64,000 bases of DNA, taken from positions 35,421,867-35,485,866 of the forward strand of contig JAOWCC010001634.1 in NCBI GenBank assembly GCA_030867875.1. Reading direction: 5' to 3'. A program made the translations under genes and the position numbers. The DNA comes from Actinernus sp. WN-2022. Lineage: Eukaryota; Cnidaria; Anthozoa; Actiniaria; Actinernidae. Below are positions 56,301 to 64,000 of the stretch, piece after piece (position 1 is the first letter of the stretch; each line of letters starts with the position of its first letter). The notes beneath the pieces were generated by a model. That model did not search any database, was not told the origin of the DNA, and saw only the letters and a list, made by a program, of their open reading frames with translations.

Positions 56301-59300
56301 TTTAATGGCTAATCATTAATCACCAGGGGTAGGTGGATAGTTTCCCAGAAACCATGATTGACCCCATACACTGTCATAGGAGAGTAACTTTACTATGACC
56401 TGAGTACAGGCACATGCTTAAAACCTTACTCACTAATTCACAGTTGACTGACAAAATAAAGAAGAAGCAAGAAAGGTAATGTTGCATTTAAAAATAACAA
56501 TAAATGGATAAACAAAATAGAGTTATTACATGACAGATATAAAGCAACACACATTCAGAAGTTTCAATATTAGAGCTGGCAATCAACGAAATTTGCCATC
56601 TACTCTGGTTACTTGTGCCAGCTACTTTACCCAGAGACAGTAAGAATCTTTAATGAAATGAGTATGAAAAGGGGAGGTTCTCTTGCTACTTCATAGAATG
56701 TTCCAGCTATGTGAAAACTTATTGAAAATCCTGCTCATTCATTGTTGACCAGGTAAGCACAGGTTCTTCTGTCTGTCCCTCTTCACCAAGAGGCGAGAGG
56801 ACAAGGAACCTCTGTTACAATCTGAAGGGTAAACTGATAGCCCTGCAAATTGAACTGCAATGTTTACAAAACAGTGCACATCATAAAATTATCTGCAGCA
56901 AACTGTCATTTAAACACAGTTATCTGCAGGTGCAGCAGTCAATCAAAAATTGGGATGGGAGTGAGTCAAAATAATGATATTGTTATACTCCCCAAGTCAA
57001 ATACCTTTTTCGATTGGACGATAATGCATTATGCGACAGGCCTCAAAACAGTATAACCCAAGGAAAAAGATAGGAGTCATTTGATCACTTGCTACAATAA
57101 GAACATCTTGTATGGATTATCAAGCCATTTAGCTAAATTAAGAGTCTTTGTCTGTGATTTTTTAGTTACCTTCAACTACAAGAGGAGAAGGAGAAGTTGT
57201 ATTCAGTGAACAAGTAAGAGGTTTTTACACTTGATTAAGAGCATGGATTTCTGTGAGCAATTTAACTCTGGGGTAGCATTTACCCTTGATTTGCAACCAG
57301 TCCCTGGTGACATATTATTGTTTATGCTGGGTGGCGCAGCACAAATCGTTGGTGCAGTACATGTAAAACTGCTCACCCCTCCCCACTGTAGTCCAAGATC
57401 GACTCATGGACACAGTATCATATGTGAGTTGAGTTTGTTGATTCTCACCTATGCTGTGTTTTTTTTTTCTCTGACCGTCTGTGTTCTCTGGTTTTCCGCA
57501 CTCCGTAAATTTCAACATGTGAGTTGAGCGTTGAGTGCAGAGAATATATGAATGTAGTAAGGAGTGTGTGTGGAATGAGTCTCGAGCATTAACATATCTT
57601 ACTAGAGAATATATGAATGTAGTAAGGAGTGTGTGTGGAATGAGTCTCGGACACATTAACATATCTTACTAGAGAATATATGAATGTAGTAAGGAGTGTG
57701 TGTGGAATGAGTCTCGGATACAGTAACATATCTTACTATAGAATATATTAATGTAGTAAGGAGTGTGTGTGGAATGAGTCTCGGATACATTAGCATATCT
57801 TACTAGAGAATATATGAATGTAGTAAGGAGTGTGTGTGGAATGAATCTTGGACACATTAGCATATCTTACTAGAGAATATATGAATGTAGTAAGGAGTGT
57901 GTGTGGAATGAGTCTCGGACACATTAGCATATCTTACTAGAGAATATATGAATGTAGTAAGGAGTGTGTGGAATGAGTCTTGGATACATTAGCATATCTT
58001 ACTAGAGAATATATGAATGTAGTAAGGAGTGTGTGTGGAATGAGTCTTGGATACATTAACATATCTTACTATAGAATATATGAATGTAGTAAGGAGTGTG
58101 TGTGGATTGAGTCTCGGAACATTAGCATATCTTACTAGAGAATATATGAATGTAGTAAGGAGTGTGTGTGGAATGAGTCTCGGATACATTAGCATACAAT
58201 GTATATTACTAGAGAATATATAAATGTAGTAAGGAGTGTGTGTGGAATGAGTCTCGGATACATTAGCATATCTTACTAGAGAATATATGAATGTAGTAAG
58301 GAGTGTGTGTGGAATGAGTCTTGGATACATTAACATATCTTACTATAGAATATATGAATGTAGTAAGGAGTGTGTGTGGATTGAGTCTCGGAACATTAGC
58401 ATATCTTACTAGAGAATGTATGAATGTAGTAAGGAGTGTGTGTGGAATGAGTCTCGGAACATTAGCATATCTTACTAGAGAATATATGAATGTAGTAAGG
58501 AGTGTGTGTGGAATGAGTCTTGGATACATTAGTAGTATACCTTGCTAGAGGCCTAATTGGCCTCATTCATCCGAGGATAAACAAAGATTTAACCTTTTTT
58601 GCATTCAGCAGAATTTGTGTCAACTGCTGCAATGAATATCATAACGGTTACACATACATGTAGGATATTAGAATATTATGGCCATTTATATGAGAGCACT
58701 TTAGCCGCAGCTTATCTAAGCTGGAAAGTTCACAAAAATGTGCTATTTTGTTGTTTTCGTTTTACAGAAAAGCAATGGAAGACATGAAATCAAAGAAAGA
58801 AAATGAAATACGGGTAAGAGAAATTAAACATAGGCATGCAAGGTTGACACTTTTTTTCAGATTGTTTGTTAACGCATACATTTGCAAACTTTTAATTTTA
58901 GATCCTTGCAGAACAAATGACAAAACTCCAAGAAGAAATGGGGACTACAAATCAGGTACAGTTGTAACAAATGTCAAGGTTCCAGCTTTCTAATTGTTTA
59001 GTAGTTGTTGGTTTCAGATGCTAAATATACCTTTTGCAGGAAACAGTCATGTGTTGATTTATCACTTCTATAATGCATGAACTGTGCTCGTAATCTCATG
59101 GAAAAGGCTTTTCTGGAGGGCAAACAATCTTCAAAATAATATTCAACACAAATCTTCAAAAGAATCAAAAGAATCATTCAAAAAAGGTTTTAGAGAGATA
59201 GACAATCGAGTGGAGGTGGAAAATAGCATTTACAAACAGGTTTTTCTAATAACACCACCAATCTCGTACAAGTGCGTTTAAATAAATGAAGTTAGATATG

Positions 59301-62300
59301 TTTACCCTCCAGTACGACCATGTGATTGATATCGTGCAATATGTCCATTTTCGACTTTTAGGTTGAGTTTAAATTGCTGTTGAAGATTTTGGCAGTGATA
59401 TTTGTCTGTCTAGACGTTTAATTTATTTATTTACTCTATTCAATTACACAATATTTACAAAAGATATGTGCATAATTAGGAAAGTTTATACAGAACAGGA
59501 AAATGTTCCGTATAAATATAAACCACCTGTACATGTATTAAAATTATTATATAACCATACTGACACTCTAAACATGGTTCTTCAGAAACGAGAGCATCAC
59601 CAAGAACAATACTCCAATTTTCAGAAAACCACCCTCAGAGTGTACACCACAATATGAATAAAACTATGATAACTAAATACATTAATAGGAACTAGTATTA
59701 AAAACTATGAAAATGCTTCCTTGTGAGTAATGATAGTTAAAATGTTCAATAGTTCTAATAGCCACTGGCAAGCCGTTCCATAGATCAACAAATGTGCTTA
59801 AATAATGAATACTTGAAAACATTCTTTCTAAAACGCCCCTTGGAGAGAACAGCCTCAGATTTACGCATGGAATAGGAATATGATTTAAACCTAGTATAAG
59901 AATGCACATTAAAATCATAATGACCTTTGAGGCATTTGAAGAAAAGGCATAGATCTAGAATATCTCTCTTGTACTCAAGGGGCATAATTAAGTCCTATTA
60001 AAACTGTATAAGACGTTCTGGATAGGTCAGGTCTGACTTCAAAATAAATTTATTTGCTCGTTTTTGCACTAGTTCGATGGATTTAATTTGGCCTTTTGCT
60101 TGGGGTGACCACACTTGCATTGCATACTCAAGCTGCAGACAAGTAAAGTGCTTTGATCACAGTCATTGGCACAAGTTCTGTAAACCAGGCCTAGCATCTT
60201 ATTCGCTTTACTTACAATTAAGTTTACATGATCGTTCCAGGCCATATTAGGAGAAAAGTGAACTCTTCAAATATTAACGAGACCAAACGTTTCATTATTA
60301 TTTAGAGGTACTTTGAACTTCAAGAGGACTCTAGTGAAGCAATCAAGGACTTACAAAACTCTCTGGTGCATTATCAGAGTCAGGTGAGAGCTTGTGGAGT
60401 GGTAACTTTTTAAATATACTTAATAAAGTCTTTCACACTAGAAACATTGCTGCAACAGCAGGTATCTTACAATCATTTGGAGTGATTTGGTGTTGTTACT
60501 TTGCATTATTTTCTTCAGGCCTCGTCAAGTGCTGAAGTGACAGAGCAGGTTGTTACACAACTAAGGTACTTTTATTCTGTTCCAAGGCAGGCATTGACAA
60601 CAGCATAAGCTGAAGTGGCTAGAGTATTATTATGTTATTATGTTATAATTATAATTATAATATGTGCAACGTTTTTTTGTTGGGGACCAATTCAGCTTAT
60701 TTTTGGTAGACATGCTAAATATGTTTTTATTCAGTCGGTCATAAGACAGTAGTATAGTGGGGATCAATTCAGCTTACTTTTTGGTAGACATGCTAAATAT
60801 GTTTTTATCCAGTCGGTCATAAGACAAGTAGTATAGTGGGGATCAATTCAGCTTACTTTTTGGTAGACATGCTACATATGTTTTTATCCAGTCGATCATA
60901 AGACAGTAGTATAGTAGGGATCAATTGAGAATGAATGAATGAATGAATGAATAAACCTTTATTTAAGCAGGGTAGTCCCTTCAGTACCCTGGGTGCCAGA
61001 GGTTCTATTGCCCTCTCTAGCTAAGCCAAAGTTTAGGATCGACGAGAAGGCTGGGAGAACCTCTGGGCGTGCGAAGTATGAATCTCACTTCCATGCCAGA
61101 CTAATCCCTTTTGATTGACACCTGAGAAACCTTTTTCTAGCAAATTGATTAAGCCGGTTTTGTCCACGTAGGCTTAATTCCCAACGGTTTATGAAAAGCC
61201 AGCACTTTCGGACAGCTGAAATAAATTACAATTTCCTCTCCCAAGGGTCGAAGCACTACACAGAACATGTCAGCTGGTTTAAATGGCCTTTAATGTGGCC
61301 GATTTCTGGAGTGTTATAGAGCTCGAGGGAACTCGTGGGAACTCCAGCGACGCGACGGGTTCAACGACACGGAACCGGTAAACAATGGCGACCTTGGAAA
61401 CTGCTATGACGTGATCCAATCGCAGCAAACATTACAAATGAATTTGCTCTAGGCCAATCAGAGGGCCAGGGTCAAATTCTGTTTGGGCATGACTTGCAAA
61501 AGACAGACTTGCAAAAGATATCCATGTGGTCAAACAAATGGCGTGTAACTATGAATCCAGTTAAGTCTTGGATCATAACTTTTACAGCAAAGTATTTAAA
61601 GCCGTCTAACCCAGAATTGTATATGGAAGGAAAAGTCATAACAGTAGTTGAATCCCATACTCATTTGGGATTGATACTGCAGAATAATATCTCAAACTCA
61701 AAAAAAATAAACAAGTACTACATGGCTCAAACCTCTTGAGCAAACTCGCCAATCTTTCTGTTTGTGTGATTGTTTGTTTGTTCATTCCATAACATATTGG
61801 TGAATATTCATTTATTTTTAAAAGTAACAAGTTATATGTATCAATATTGTAAAATGCACCTTTAGCTTTATGACATTAGCACCTTTCTTCCATTGTATTT
61901 CTGCACCTTTCTGCACTTTTGATTAACAACACGTTTTTGCTTATTTAATATTATTCTTGTCATTGCCTTTTCCCTTCTTATCTTCTCGCTTCACATATAT
62001 ATATTTATATTTATAATAATTACATTTATATCGCGCTTTTTCCTATAAGTCCAAAAGCGCTTTACACCTAATTAAAAAACTACATCTAATTTAAAAGTTA
62101 CAAATACAGTAATATTTAAAAATCCTAAGTTAATTAAGCCATGATTACAAATTACAATAAAATGTCGATATCCGAAAAAATCAATAATTTTTTTTTTTAA
62201 AAAGGTATGTCTTAAGACTCTTCTTAAATAGCTCTATTGAAGCACTATATTTAATGTTAAAAGGCAATGAGTTCCATAGCTTTGGCACACATACAGAAAA

Positions 62301-63657
62301 GGCTCTATAGCCGTACGATTTAAGATTAAAAGTTGGCGCCTGTAACATTAACTTCGATGCAGATCTCAGGCTGCGTTGTGGAGCATAAGGCTCTAATAAA
62401 TCACACAAGTACTGAGGAGCAGTGGCATTCACCACCTTATAAGTAAAAACAAGGAAAAATTAGAAGGGGGAGGGGAGGGAAGGGAAGGGAACCCCTGCCA
62501 GCAAGCCCTGTGATTTTTTAAAAACCCCAGCAAATGGGTGTTTAAGTAATACCTTAAATTATATTCGCTGCTCAATAGGCAGCCAGTGCAATTCTATAAG
62601 AAGTGGTGTAACGTGGTCTGATTTGCGAGACAAGGTAACAAGCCTAGCCGCTGAATTTAGGACATATTGCAGGCGCTGTGACAATTTCTTAGGTATACCG
62701 TAGAGCAAAGAATTACAATTGTCAAGCTAAGTTATGTACTAAGTTATACCACATAAGCTCCCTTGATCAGCTAATGCTCTTGGAGCAAATGTGGAGAATA
62801 TATATGGTTAAATAAAATAAAAATAATCTCATGGAAAAAGACATGTTTTGAATGTTCATTATAAGGCCACTAATTGTCTAAATATATCGAAGTCAATCAA
62901 ATTACAAGGTTGATAGAGTAACACTTGAACGTTTGTATAAAAGTATTGTTAGACATCTAGTGGAATAAGCTGATGTAGTCTGGGCAAACTGTTCTGAAAG
63001 AGAAGCTCAATCATTAGAAAATGTGCATTATGAAGCTGCCAGAGTTGTTACTGGCGCTATCAAAAGTTCCGATAAATTGCGAAACGAGTTGGGTTGGGAG
63101 CCATTATATACTAGCAGGGAATTGCATAAATTAGTATATTTTTATAAAATATTTAATTGAATGACATATCTATTCAATTTATTGCCGGATTTTGTTAGTC
63201 ATGCTACTCGGATTGCGTTGAGGTCTCAAGATAATTTATGTCTAGCAGCTACTTGTACCCAAAGGTTTTATAGCTCTTTTTTTTCCTTCATCCGTGCGTC
63301 TATGAACATTCTAAACACAGACATATGAAATTTGCAAAGCATTTCCTCGTTCAGATTTTGTAGACATCCTCAAGTTTTTCATAAACAGACGATGAATATG
63401 GGACAGTCTGTTAACAGTATTGAATTATTGACTAATACTTATCATGATTAATTTATTATTTGCATCAATTTTGTATTAACGCATTGCACACTATTCTGAC
63501 GTTTTACCTCTTGTCTACCTCTTTGCCATAAAAAGTCATAATACTGGATTCGGTCCCTACTTCACTACTCAGGGTTGTTTCTTAGTAACAGTTCTGGTTT
63601 TCTTTCTACAGACAAGAAAAGGAGGCCATAACCAATGAAGTCGGTGAGCTGAAACAG
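26326..63657 (+). CDS. GRIPAP1: GRIP1-associated protein 1 (GRASP-1), 5' 19 exons, continues past the window
   Basis: Exons are 26326-26367, 26451-26517, 31044-31105, 33954-33980, 34666-34716, 42959-43015, 43325-43460, 46280-46783, 48830-48879, 50390-50438, 51720-51790, 55458-55505, 56444-56475, 57166-57213, 58768-58813, 58902-58955, 60306-60383, 60519-60565 and 63612-63657. They give 505 codons in one frame and end in an open donor at 63658. The start MAQSLSAEEFGRIQ, then DQIIELRTSNYEFE, the KSKNKK-EYAILLEENENFQ block, AQEENFKLQNQTLLEE and KLTDKIKKKQESYLQLQEEKE follow human GRIPAP1 in order. The protein is almost wholly coiled coil, rich in E, K, Q and L heptads. The family is a Rab4 effector scaffold on recycling endosomes. 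Exon 8 (168 codons) is an acidic, Ser/Gln-rich insertion much longer than the vertebrate segment. The third intron needs a GC donor to stay in frame. Introns reach 11 kb and hold most of the window's repeats. Confidence 0.9.
27105..28560 (-). mobile_element. LINE ORF2 C-terminal and 3' end, split by a MITE
   Basis: Minus-strand reading from 28545 gives RVSSSKTFGVLVDECLSWAA, GIRGLRQIRYFISKEMAITV, YNSLIQPWFDYCDVVW, and further on AKLWNGLPNYMRCQTSLPSF, the end of a CR1/L2-type ORF2. The coding ends near 27890 where the 27287-27888 MITE begins; the LINE 3' end (AATAAAGTTTCAC read on minus) resumes at 27286-27105. Confidence 0.75.
27287..27888. mobile_element. TTAA-flanked palindromic MITE (piggyBac-like)
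   Basis: TTAA at 27287-27290 and 27885-27888 flank AGTGCCACTACGA and its near complement TCGTAGGGGTACT. Longer inner arms pair CCGCCATTGCTGGAAGCCGT...AAGGTTTATTCACCGG with its complement at 27680-27742. Non-coding. Confidence 0.75.
28970..29531 (+). pseudogene. RecQ-like DNA helicase fragment, decayed
   Basis: Frames in order give ALNFGFKKLGFKEIKKT (RecQ 0/Q-motif-like), VEGYLSGRDVLMVVPTGR (motif I, broken before the GKS), QISPFVIDYWKNGNWST, then SLMKDQVAYHCRKGIKAVIV (motif Ia region) and ILVFASPEALFSS...KNKIEAFFMD (up to motif II). The DESH box is destroyed (MDSTLQ) and at least two frameshifts occur. Inserted in GRIPAP1 intron 2. It could be a processed or duplicated host gene; no poly(A) tail was seen. 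Confidence 0.7.
29805..29969. mobile_element. CAGGGCTAAAAATAA MITE, copy 1
   Basis: Perfectly paired ends CAGGGCTAAAAATAACGGCC / GGCCATTATTTTTAGCCCTG. CAAAG flanks both sides (29800-29804 and 29970-29974). The CAGGG start is hAT-like, but the repeat at the flank is only 5 bp. Confidence 0.75.
30000..30515. repeat. 33-bp degenerate minisatellite
   Basis: Units CAGTGAGTTACAAGTGCATT followed by CGAACACACTCAA repeat with variable length across about 500 bp. Related units lie near 28590-28680. 30530-31040 shows no further structure. Confidence 0.75.
31590..31910 (+). repeat. SINE, family A
   Basis: Head GTGGCCAGTGCAGTGG...TCTGGGTTCAATCTC (A/B boxes), body GTGAGTTGAGTTTGTTGG and GGGGTTCTCTGGTTTTCCTC, ending in AT-rich sequence with AAATAAAGTTG. 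Confidence 0.7.
31912..33730. mobile_element. TA-flanked MITE interrupted by a larger element
   Basis: Left part TACTGTCAAACCTCCACTAA, TGGACACC, CATAAGCGAACATCCC; right part after 33617 carries CTCTCATAAGCGGACACC and degenerates near 33727. The two halves are the arms of one inverted-repeat element separated by the 32023-33617 insertion. Confidence 0.55.
32023..33617. mobile_element. 1.6-kb non-autonomous inverted-repeat element
   Basis: Starts TGTTGTAGGTTGTTTCTCA and ends with TGAGAAACAAATTAACCTACAACA. Subterminal AGGTTGTTT/AAACAACCT motifs recur on both sides. Inside, about 155 bp is tandemly duplicated (about 33100-33255 and 33260-33415, each with AATCCAAAACCTAACCCTGC). No open frame of note. 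Confidence 0.65.
34359..34536. mobile_element. CAGGGCTAAAAATAA MITE, copy 2, reversed
   Basis: Same ends as the 29805 copy, with the interior in the opposite orientation (GGTCAAGATCTGTATTTGGT). TAGA abuts both ends. About 18 percent diverged by eye. Confidence 0.7.
34850..35340 (+). mobile_element. LINE ORF2 3' fragment
   Basis: The frame 34904-35335 reads AGKIVTGAMKETSRARLMEE, ELGWELMKTRHAIHKLTLYF, and LWNEIDIEIRLLDALCPFKR, the C-terminal tail of a jockey/CR1-type ORF2. The fragment is 5' truncated. 35340-35580 shows nothing further. Confidence 0.7.
35590..36135. repeat. Repeat with CCCCTCCGCAACA motifs
   Basis: TTGCGGAGGGG (about 35618) and CCCCTCCGCAAC (about 35775, 35797 and 36118) suggest an inverted-repeat element, but ends could not be fixed. 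Confidence 0.35.
36140..37225. other. AT-rich intron sequence, nothing recognised
   Basis: GRIPAP1 intron. Apart from a triple CTTTTGGGAAT run near 36293-36325 I see no gene, repeat end or motif. Confidence 0.5.
37227..38028 (-). mobile_element. L2/CR1-type LINE ORF2 C-terminus with TTA-repeat tail
   Basis: An unbroken 224-codon minus-strand frame (38023-37349) reads RDLGVTVDSHLQLTKHVNNI, SKLDSCNSILYGLPACELDK, LHWLPVRDRITFKI, KLWNSLPDYIRSI, typical of the thumb and C-terminus. The 3' end at 37227-37251 is (TAA)n on the plus strand. The upstream RT is missing. Confidence 0.85.
38383..38529. mobile_element. 147-bp MITE with 9-bp target duplication (MULE-like)
   Basis: TAGCCTCCTCCGCAGGCATC and its exact complement form the ends; the arms pair for nearly 50 bp with one mismatch. 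GTTTTTAAC lies directly outside both ends (38374-38382 and 38530-38538). A 9-bp duplication fits Mutator-like transposition. Confidence 0.85.
38885..41600 (+). mobile_element. CR1/jockey-type LINE with endonuclease C-terminus and RT
   Basis: Opens in the APE endonuclease: VFLGDFNCDLL, then TSEILLDLILTNNKKI and KISDHSLVYFVLR (SDH box). A stop near 39500 and frameshifts follow. RT part: SSGHDSLPPSLIK, VNYRPVTALPCFNNIFEKLL, MDLSKAFDTISYALL, a frameshift in the GVPQGS box (40520-40540), then LNAYADDEQIY (40599-40631) with the catalytic YADD. The C-terminus ends FWNSLPDNLRSL (41308-41343). Ends with GTTGAAATAAAG and ATGT/ACATGT repeats (41533-41590). The 5' end is truncated; the element is dead. 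Confidence 0.85.
41990..42480. repeat. Imperfect tandem repeats of about 170-200 bp
   Basis: GCAGATTCACT(T/C)GGT with AGTTCA(A/G)CACAAA and TATGGCC recur near 42083 and 42222; ACACACTTTCCTCAGG recurs near 42180 and 42414. No protein can be assigned. Confidence 0.5.
42742..42903. mobile_element. Hairpin MITE, ACAAGAGGCTGCATGCAGCC ends
   Basis: ACAAGAGGCTGCATGCAGCC at 42742 pairs with its complement ending at 42903, and the arms continue through AACTTGG and AAAC(A/T)AACATACAT. The ends themselves contain the palindrome GGCTGCATGCAGCC. It lies about 55 bp before GRIPAP1 exon 6. Confidence 0.7.
43474..43701. mobile_element. TA-flanked MITE, TACCGTTTTCATTGAAGTGC ends
   Basis: TACCGTTTTCATTGAAGTGC and, reversed, TACCATTTTCGTTGAAGTGC form the ends, with arms pairing through AAGTTTCAAGTC and AATTGCATTTAGC. 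A TA target fits Tc1/mariner-type transposition. It begins 13 bp after the exon 7 donor of GRIPAP1. Confidence 0.75.
44090..44215 (-). repeat. LINE 3' tail remnant, reversed
   Basis: AAGATAAGATAACTTTAATTAGACACGG with downstream AATAATAATAATAACTG looks like the 3' end of a CR1/L2-type element read on minus. No coding part remains. Confidence 0.4.
44495..46241. mobile_element. 1.75-kb TA-flanked element with CCGCGG subterminal arrays
   Basis: CAGTACCGCCTGGAATTATT plus seven more bases is repeated exactly inverted at the other end, and TA flanks both sides (44493-44494 and 46242-46243). Next to each end are clusters of the palindrome CCGCGG (six on the left to 44650, five on the right from 46070), mostly as TACCGCGGT. 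Inside are five 75-bp tandem units (about 44753-45135) and a CGAAATTTCG/CGATATTTCG-rich stretch (45800-46020). The minus-strand frame 46069-45704 looks like a repeat by-product. Non-autonomous. Right end lies 38 bp before GRIPAP1 exon 8. Confidence 0.85.
44753..45135. repeat. Five 75-bp tandem units inside the CCGCGG element
   Basis: Each unit holds TTAGAATCTTTTATTTTCGC, CATTCAGAACTCAAACGGCG and CATCGGTGAAACTAAGACT. A reversed partial unit follows at about 45145-45210, making a foldback. Confidence 0.85.
46953..48612. mobile_element. TA-flanked MITE family P, copy 1, second layer
   Basis: TACAGTAAAGACC at the left and, reversed, TACCGTAAAGACCTGTGTAT at the right. Near both ends lies GGTGC(G/A)GCTTATCTACGGG. 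The interior (47470-47690) is the complement of copy 2 interior (49140-49330). The 47711-48456 insertion interrupts it. Confidence 0.75.
47711..48456. mobile_element. 746-bp MITE with 9-bp target duplication, innermost layer
   Basis: Ends CAACCTCGTGACCAGGGTCT and, reversed, CAATCTCGTGACCAGGGTCT. GTTTGGCAT flanks both sides (47702-47710 and 48457-48465). Both arms carry AAGATGGCGGC. A MULE-like origin is inferred from the 9-bp duplication. Confidence 0.8.
48983..49834. mobile_element. TA-flanked MITE family P, copy 2
   Basis: TACCGTATTTTATCACATA at the left and, reversed, TACCGTTTTTATCACATATA at the right, followed on each side by AAGC(A/T)GCACC. It shares its interior with copy 1 in reverse orientation. 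Starts about 100 bp after GRIPAP1 exon 9. Confidence 0.8.
50045..50186. mobile_element. Hairpin MITE with GGTTGTTCGAAGCAAGGTTA arms
   Basis: CTGGGCCAGGTTGTTCGAAG and, reversed, CAGGGCCCGGTTGTTCGAAG form the ends. The interior repeats AACCC(T/A)(A/G)GGTTAGCGC. 142 bp, non-coding. Confidence 0.75.
50447..50585. repeat. Two-unit direct duplication, about 75 bp
   Basis: CTGTACAAGCAGTACTTACA, GCCTTGCAAAGCAGTACA and GCTGCAGCTATACTGTATT occur twice in a row, nearly identical, starting 11 bp after the GRIPAP1 exon 10 donor. Recent duplication. Confidence 0.85.
51365..51640 (+). repeat. tRNA-derived SINE, family B
   Basis: GATGAGCTCAGTTGGGAGGA is the A-box region; the B box is weak (TTGCTTCAATACCC). 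Body GGTGCTGCCTTTGTGAGACA and GACTGCAAATGGTTACGTCT matches 10312-10545. Confidence 0.6.
52410..55040. repeat. Paired TTCATGAA-rich arrays around a 1.7-kb core
   Basis: Variants of TTCATGAACAGTTCATGAA fill 52410-52810 and again 54595-55040, each motif being its own complement. The core 52830-54590 has no convincing protein: the 65-codon frame at 53780 is unmatched. Layout resembles a large element with multiple subterminal repeats, but no terminal repeat or target duplication could be fixed. Confidence 0.6.
55035..55242. repeat. 9-bp microsatellite (TATGAATTA)n
   Basis: About 22 units, with one break at 55200-55210. Because 9 is a multiple of 3 it yields open frames (YEL, HII) on both strands that are not genes. 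It follows directly on the TTCATGAA array. Confidence 0.95.
55562..55689. mobile_element. 128-bp hairpin MITE with TAA target
   Basis: GGGCACTTTCCATTTAC and, reversed, GGGTGCTTTCCATTTACGAG form the ends; TAA flanks both sides (55559-55561 and 55690-55692), as for PIF/Harbinger insertions. A related half copy (CAGTCAGTTCGCGTAAATGG) lies at 45549 inside the CCGCGG element. Confidence 0.7.
57320..57530 (+). repeat. SINE, family A
   Basis: GATCGACTCATGGACAC marks the degraded B-box region; body GTGAGTTGAGTTTGTTGATT and GTGTTCTCTGGTTTTCCGCA. The next satellite begins at its 3' end. Confidence 0.6.
57537..58548. repeat. 67-bp satellite, about 15 units
   Basis: Unit: AGAGAATATATGAATGTAGT, AAGGAGTGTGTGTGGAATGA, GTCTCGGATACATTAGCATA, TCTTACT. 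Units are 90 percent or more alike, with 1-3 bp indels. The frames on both strands are artefacts. In a GRIPAP1 intron. Confidence 0.95.
59660..60250 (-). mobile_element. LINE ORF2 C-terminal fragment
   Basis: Minus strand reads VQKRANKFILKSDLTYPERL, MPLEYKRDILDLCLFFKCLK, GHYDFNVHSYTRFKS, VDLWNGLPVAIRTIEHFN, typical of the end of a jockey/CR1-type ORF2, with one frameshift near 59850. It ends about 55 bp before GRIPAP1 exon 17. Confidence 0.75.
60682..60915. repeat. Three tandem units of about 78 bp
   Basis: GGGGA(C/T)CAATTCAGCTTA, TTTGGTAGACATGCTAAATA and AGTCGGTCATAAGACA recur at 60682, 60759 and 60838. Confidence 0.85.
60930..61485. repeat. Reversed LINE-like 3' tail and unclassified repeat
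   Basis: GAATGAATGAATGAATAAACC at 60932 is a tetranucleotide tail with AATAAA-like neighbour, read on minus. The following 450 bp has AGAGGTTCT...AGAACCTCT symmetry (61011-61055) but no protein. Confidence 0.4.
61485..63440 (+). mobile_element. LINE ORF2 fragment interrupted by a second LINE
   Basis: 61494-61737 reads LQKISMWSNKWRVTMNPVKS and VVESHTHLGLILQNNISNSK. The later part of the same type of ORF resumes near 62910 with VTLERLYKSIVRHLVE, DVVWANCSEREAQSLENV and NELGWEPLYTSRELHKLVYF. The 62000-62760 minus-strand LINE lies between. Stops and frameshifts are frequent. Confidence 0.65.
62000..62760 (-). mobile_element. L2/CR1-type LINE 3' part inserted in another LINE
   Basis: Minus strand: LDNCNSLLYGIPKKLSQRLQ, NSAARLVTLSRKSDHVTPLL, ELHWLPIEQRI, a G-rich insertion at 62465-62500, then PQYLCDLLEPYAPQRSLRSA and KLWNSLPFNIKYSASIELFK. 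The 3' end has AAAGCGCTTTTGGACTTATA near 62060. Confidence 0.75.
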
Positions 63658-64000
63658 GTACTTGATGTGCATACACAGTAACACTCTTAATGTGCCCCAG
63701 TAACGTAACACTTAAGGTCTCGATAAAGGTTCGACGTGTCATTTCGGGAAAAAAGCTCTTGCAGCGTCCCAATTAAAGCCACATAGACGTACTGTATACC
63801 ATTTTAAAGATCTTGAATTGAAGAAAGTATATATTTAATCCGTTTTGAACAAAAGTTAAAGCGTAGATGTTGTATATTTTTGAACGCGAAATGACTCCGT
63901 CTGCCAGAAGGAGTTCAGCCCTTCATGCTTTGAAACAATTTTTGTCTTAATTATCCGTTTCGAATCCCAACTACATTTTCTCAAATACTATGTCAGGCTT
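63658..64000. other. GRIPAP1 intron start, nothing recognised
   Basis: Begins with the donor after exon 19. No further exon, repeat end or motif is seen before the edge. Confidence 0.5.

Noticed and set aside
57669..58529. THTPYYIYIF repeat frames on minus and SVCGMSLG frames on plus
   Set aside because: By-products of the 67-bp satellite; unit length is not a multiple of three, so frames rotate with indels.

Overview
The window is genomic DNA from an animal, most likely an anthozoan cnidarian such as a stony coral. Genes are intron-rich, with canonical GT-AG junctions and conserved metazoan proteins. The DNA is AT-rich and packed with CR1/L2-like LINE remnants, tRNA-derived SINEs, many short inverted-repeat elements (MITEs) and minisatellites. 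The coral assignment is inference from protein and SINE character. Nothing bacterial, no CRISPR array and no intact virus was seen.

Three host genes were assembled by eye from exons whose splice phases join exactly. (1) The last four coding exons of APEH, an acylaminoacyl-peptidase, lie on + at 1472-7634 and carry the catalytic Asp and His; the Ser exon is outside the window. (2) A complete MOV10-like SF1 RNA helicase lies on - at 25522-8715, with 14 coding exons and 1010 codons plus stop, and all helicase motifs present. (3) The 5' part of GRIPAP1 (GRASP-1), a coiled-coil endosomal scaffold, lies on + from 26326 to beyond the right edge, with 19 exons and 505 codons in phase. APEH and MOV10 converge; MOV10 and GRIPAP1 are divergent with about 0.8 kb between start codons.

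The rest is mostly introns filled with repeats. APEH's last intron (3040-7525) holds SINE and MITE copies and a LINE inserted into a MITE that has an uninterrupted relative 1 kb upstream. MOV10 introns hold TTAA-flanked MITEs, SINEs, a LINE fragment and a 1.7-kb palindromic minisatellite (15540-17265). GRIPAP1 introns hold a decayed RecQ-like helicase fragment (28970-29530), at least six LINE remnants, a 1.75-kb TA-flanked element with CCGCGG subterminal arrays (44495-46241), a three-level nested insertion (46821-48727), TTCATGAA-rich arrays (52410-55040), a 9-bp microsatellite and a 67-bp satellite.

The genes do not form an operon. MOV10-family helicases are known to restrict retroelements, so an intact copy in a locus full of dead retroelements is notable, but that functional link is inference. 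No new coding system was found. The strongest unexplained structures are the CCGCGG element, the palindromic minisatellite, the nested MITE stack and a recurring AAGATGGCGG (YY1-like) motif shared by unrelated MITEs and the GRIPAP1 start.
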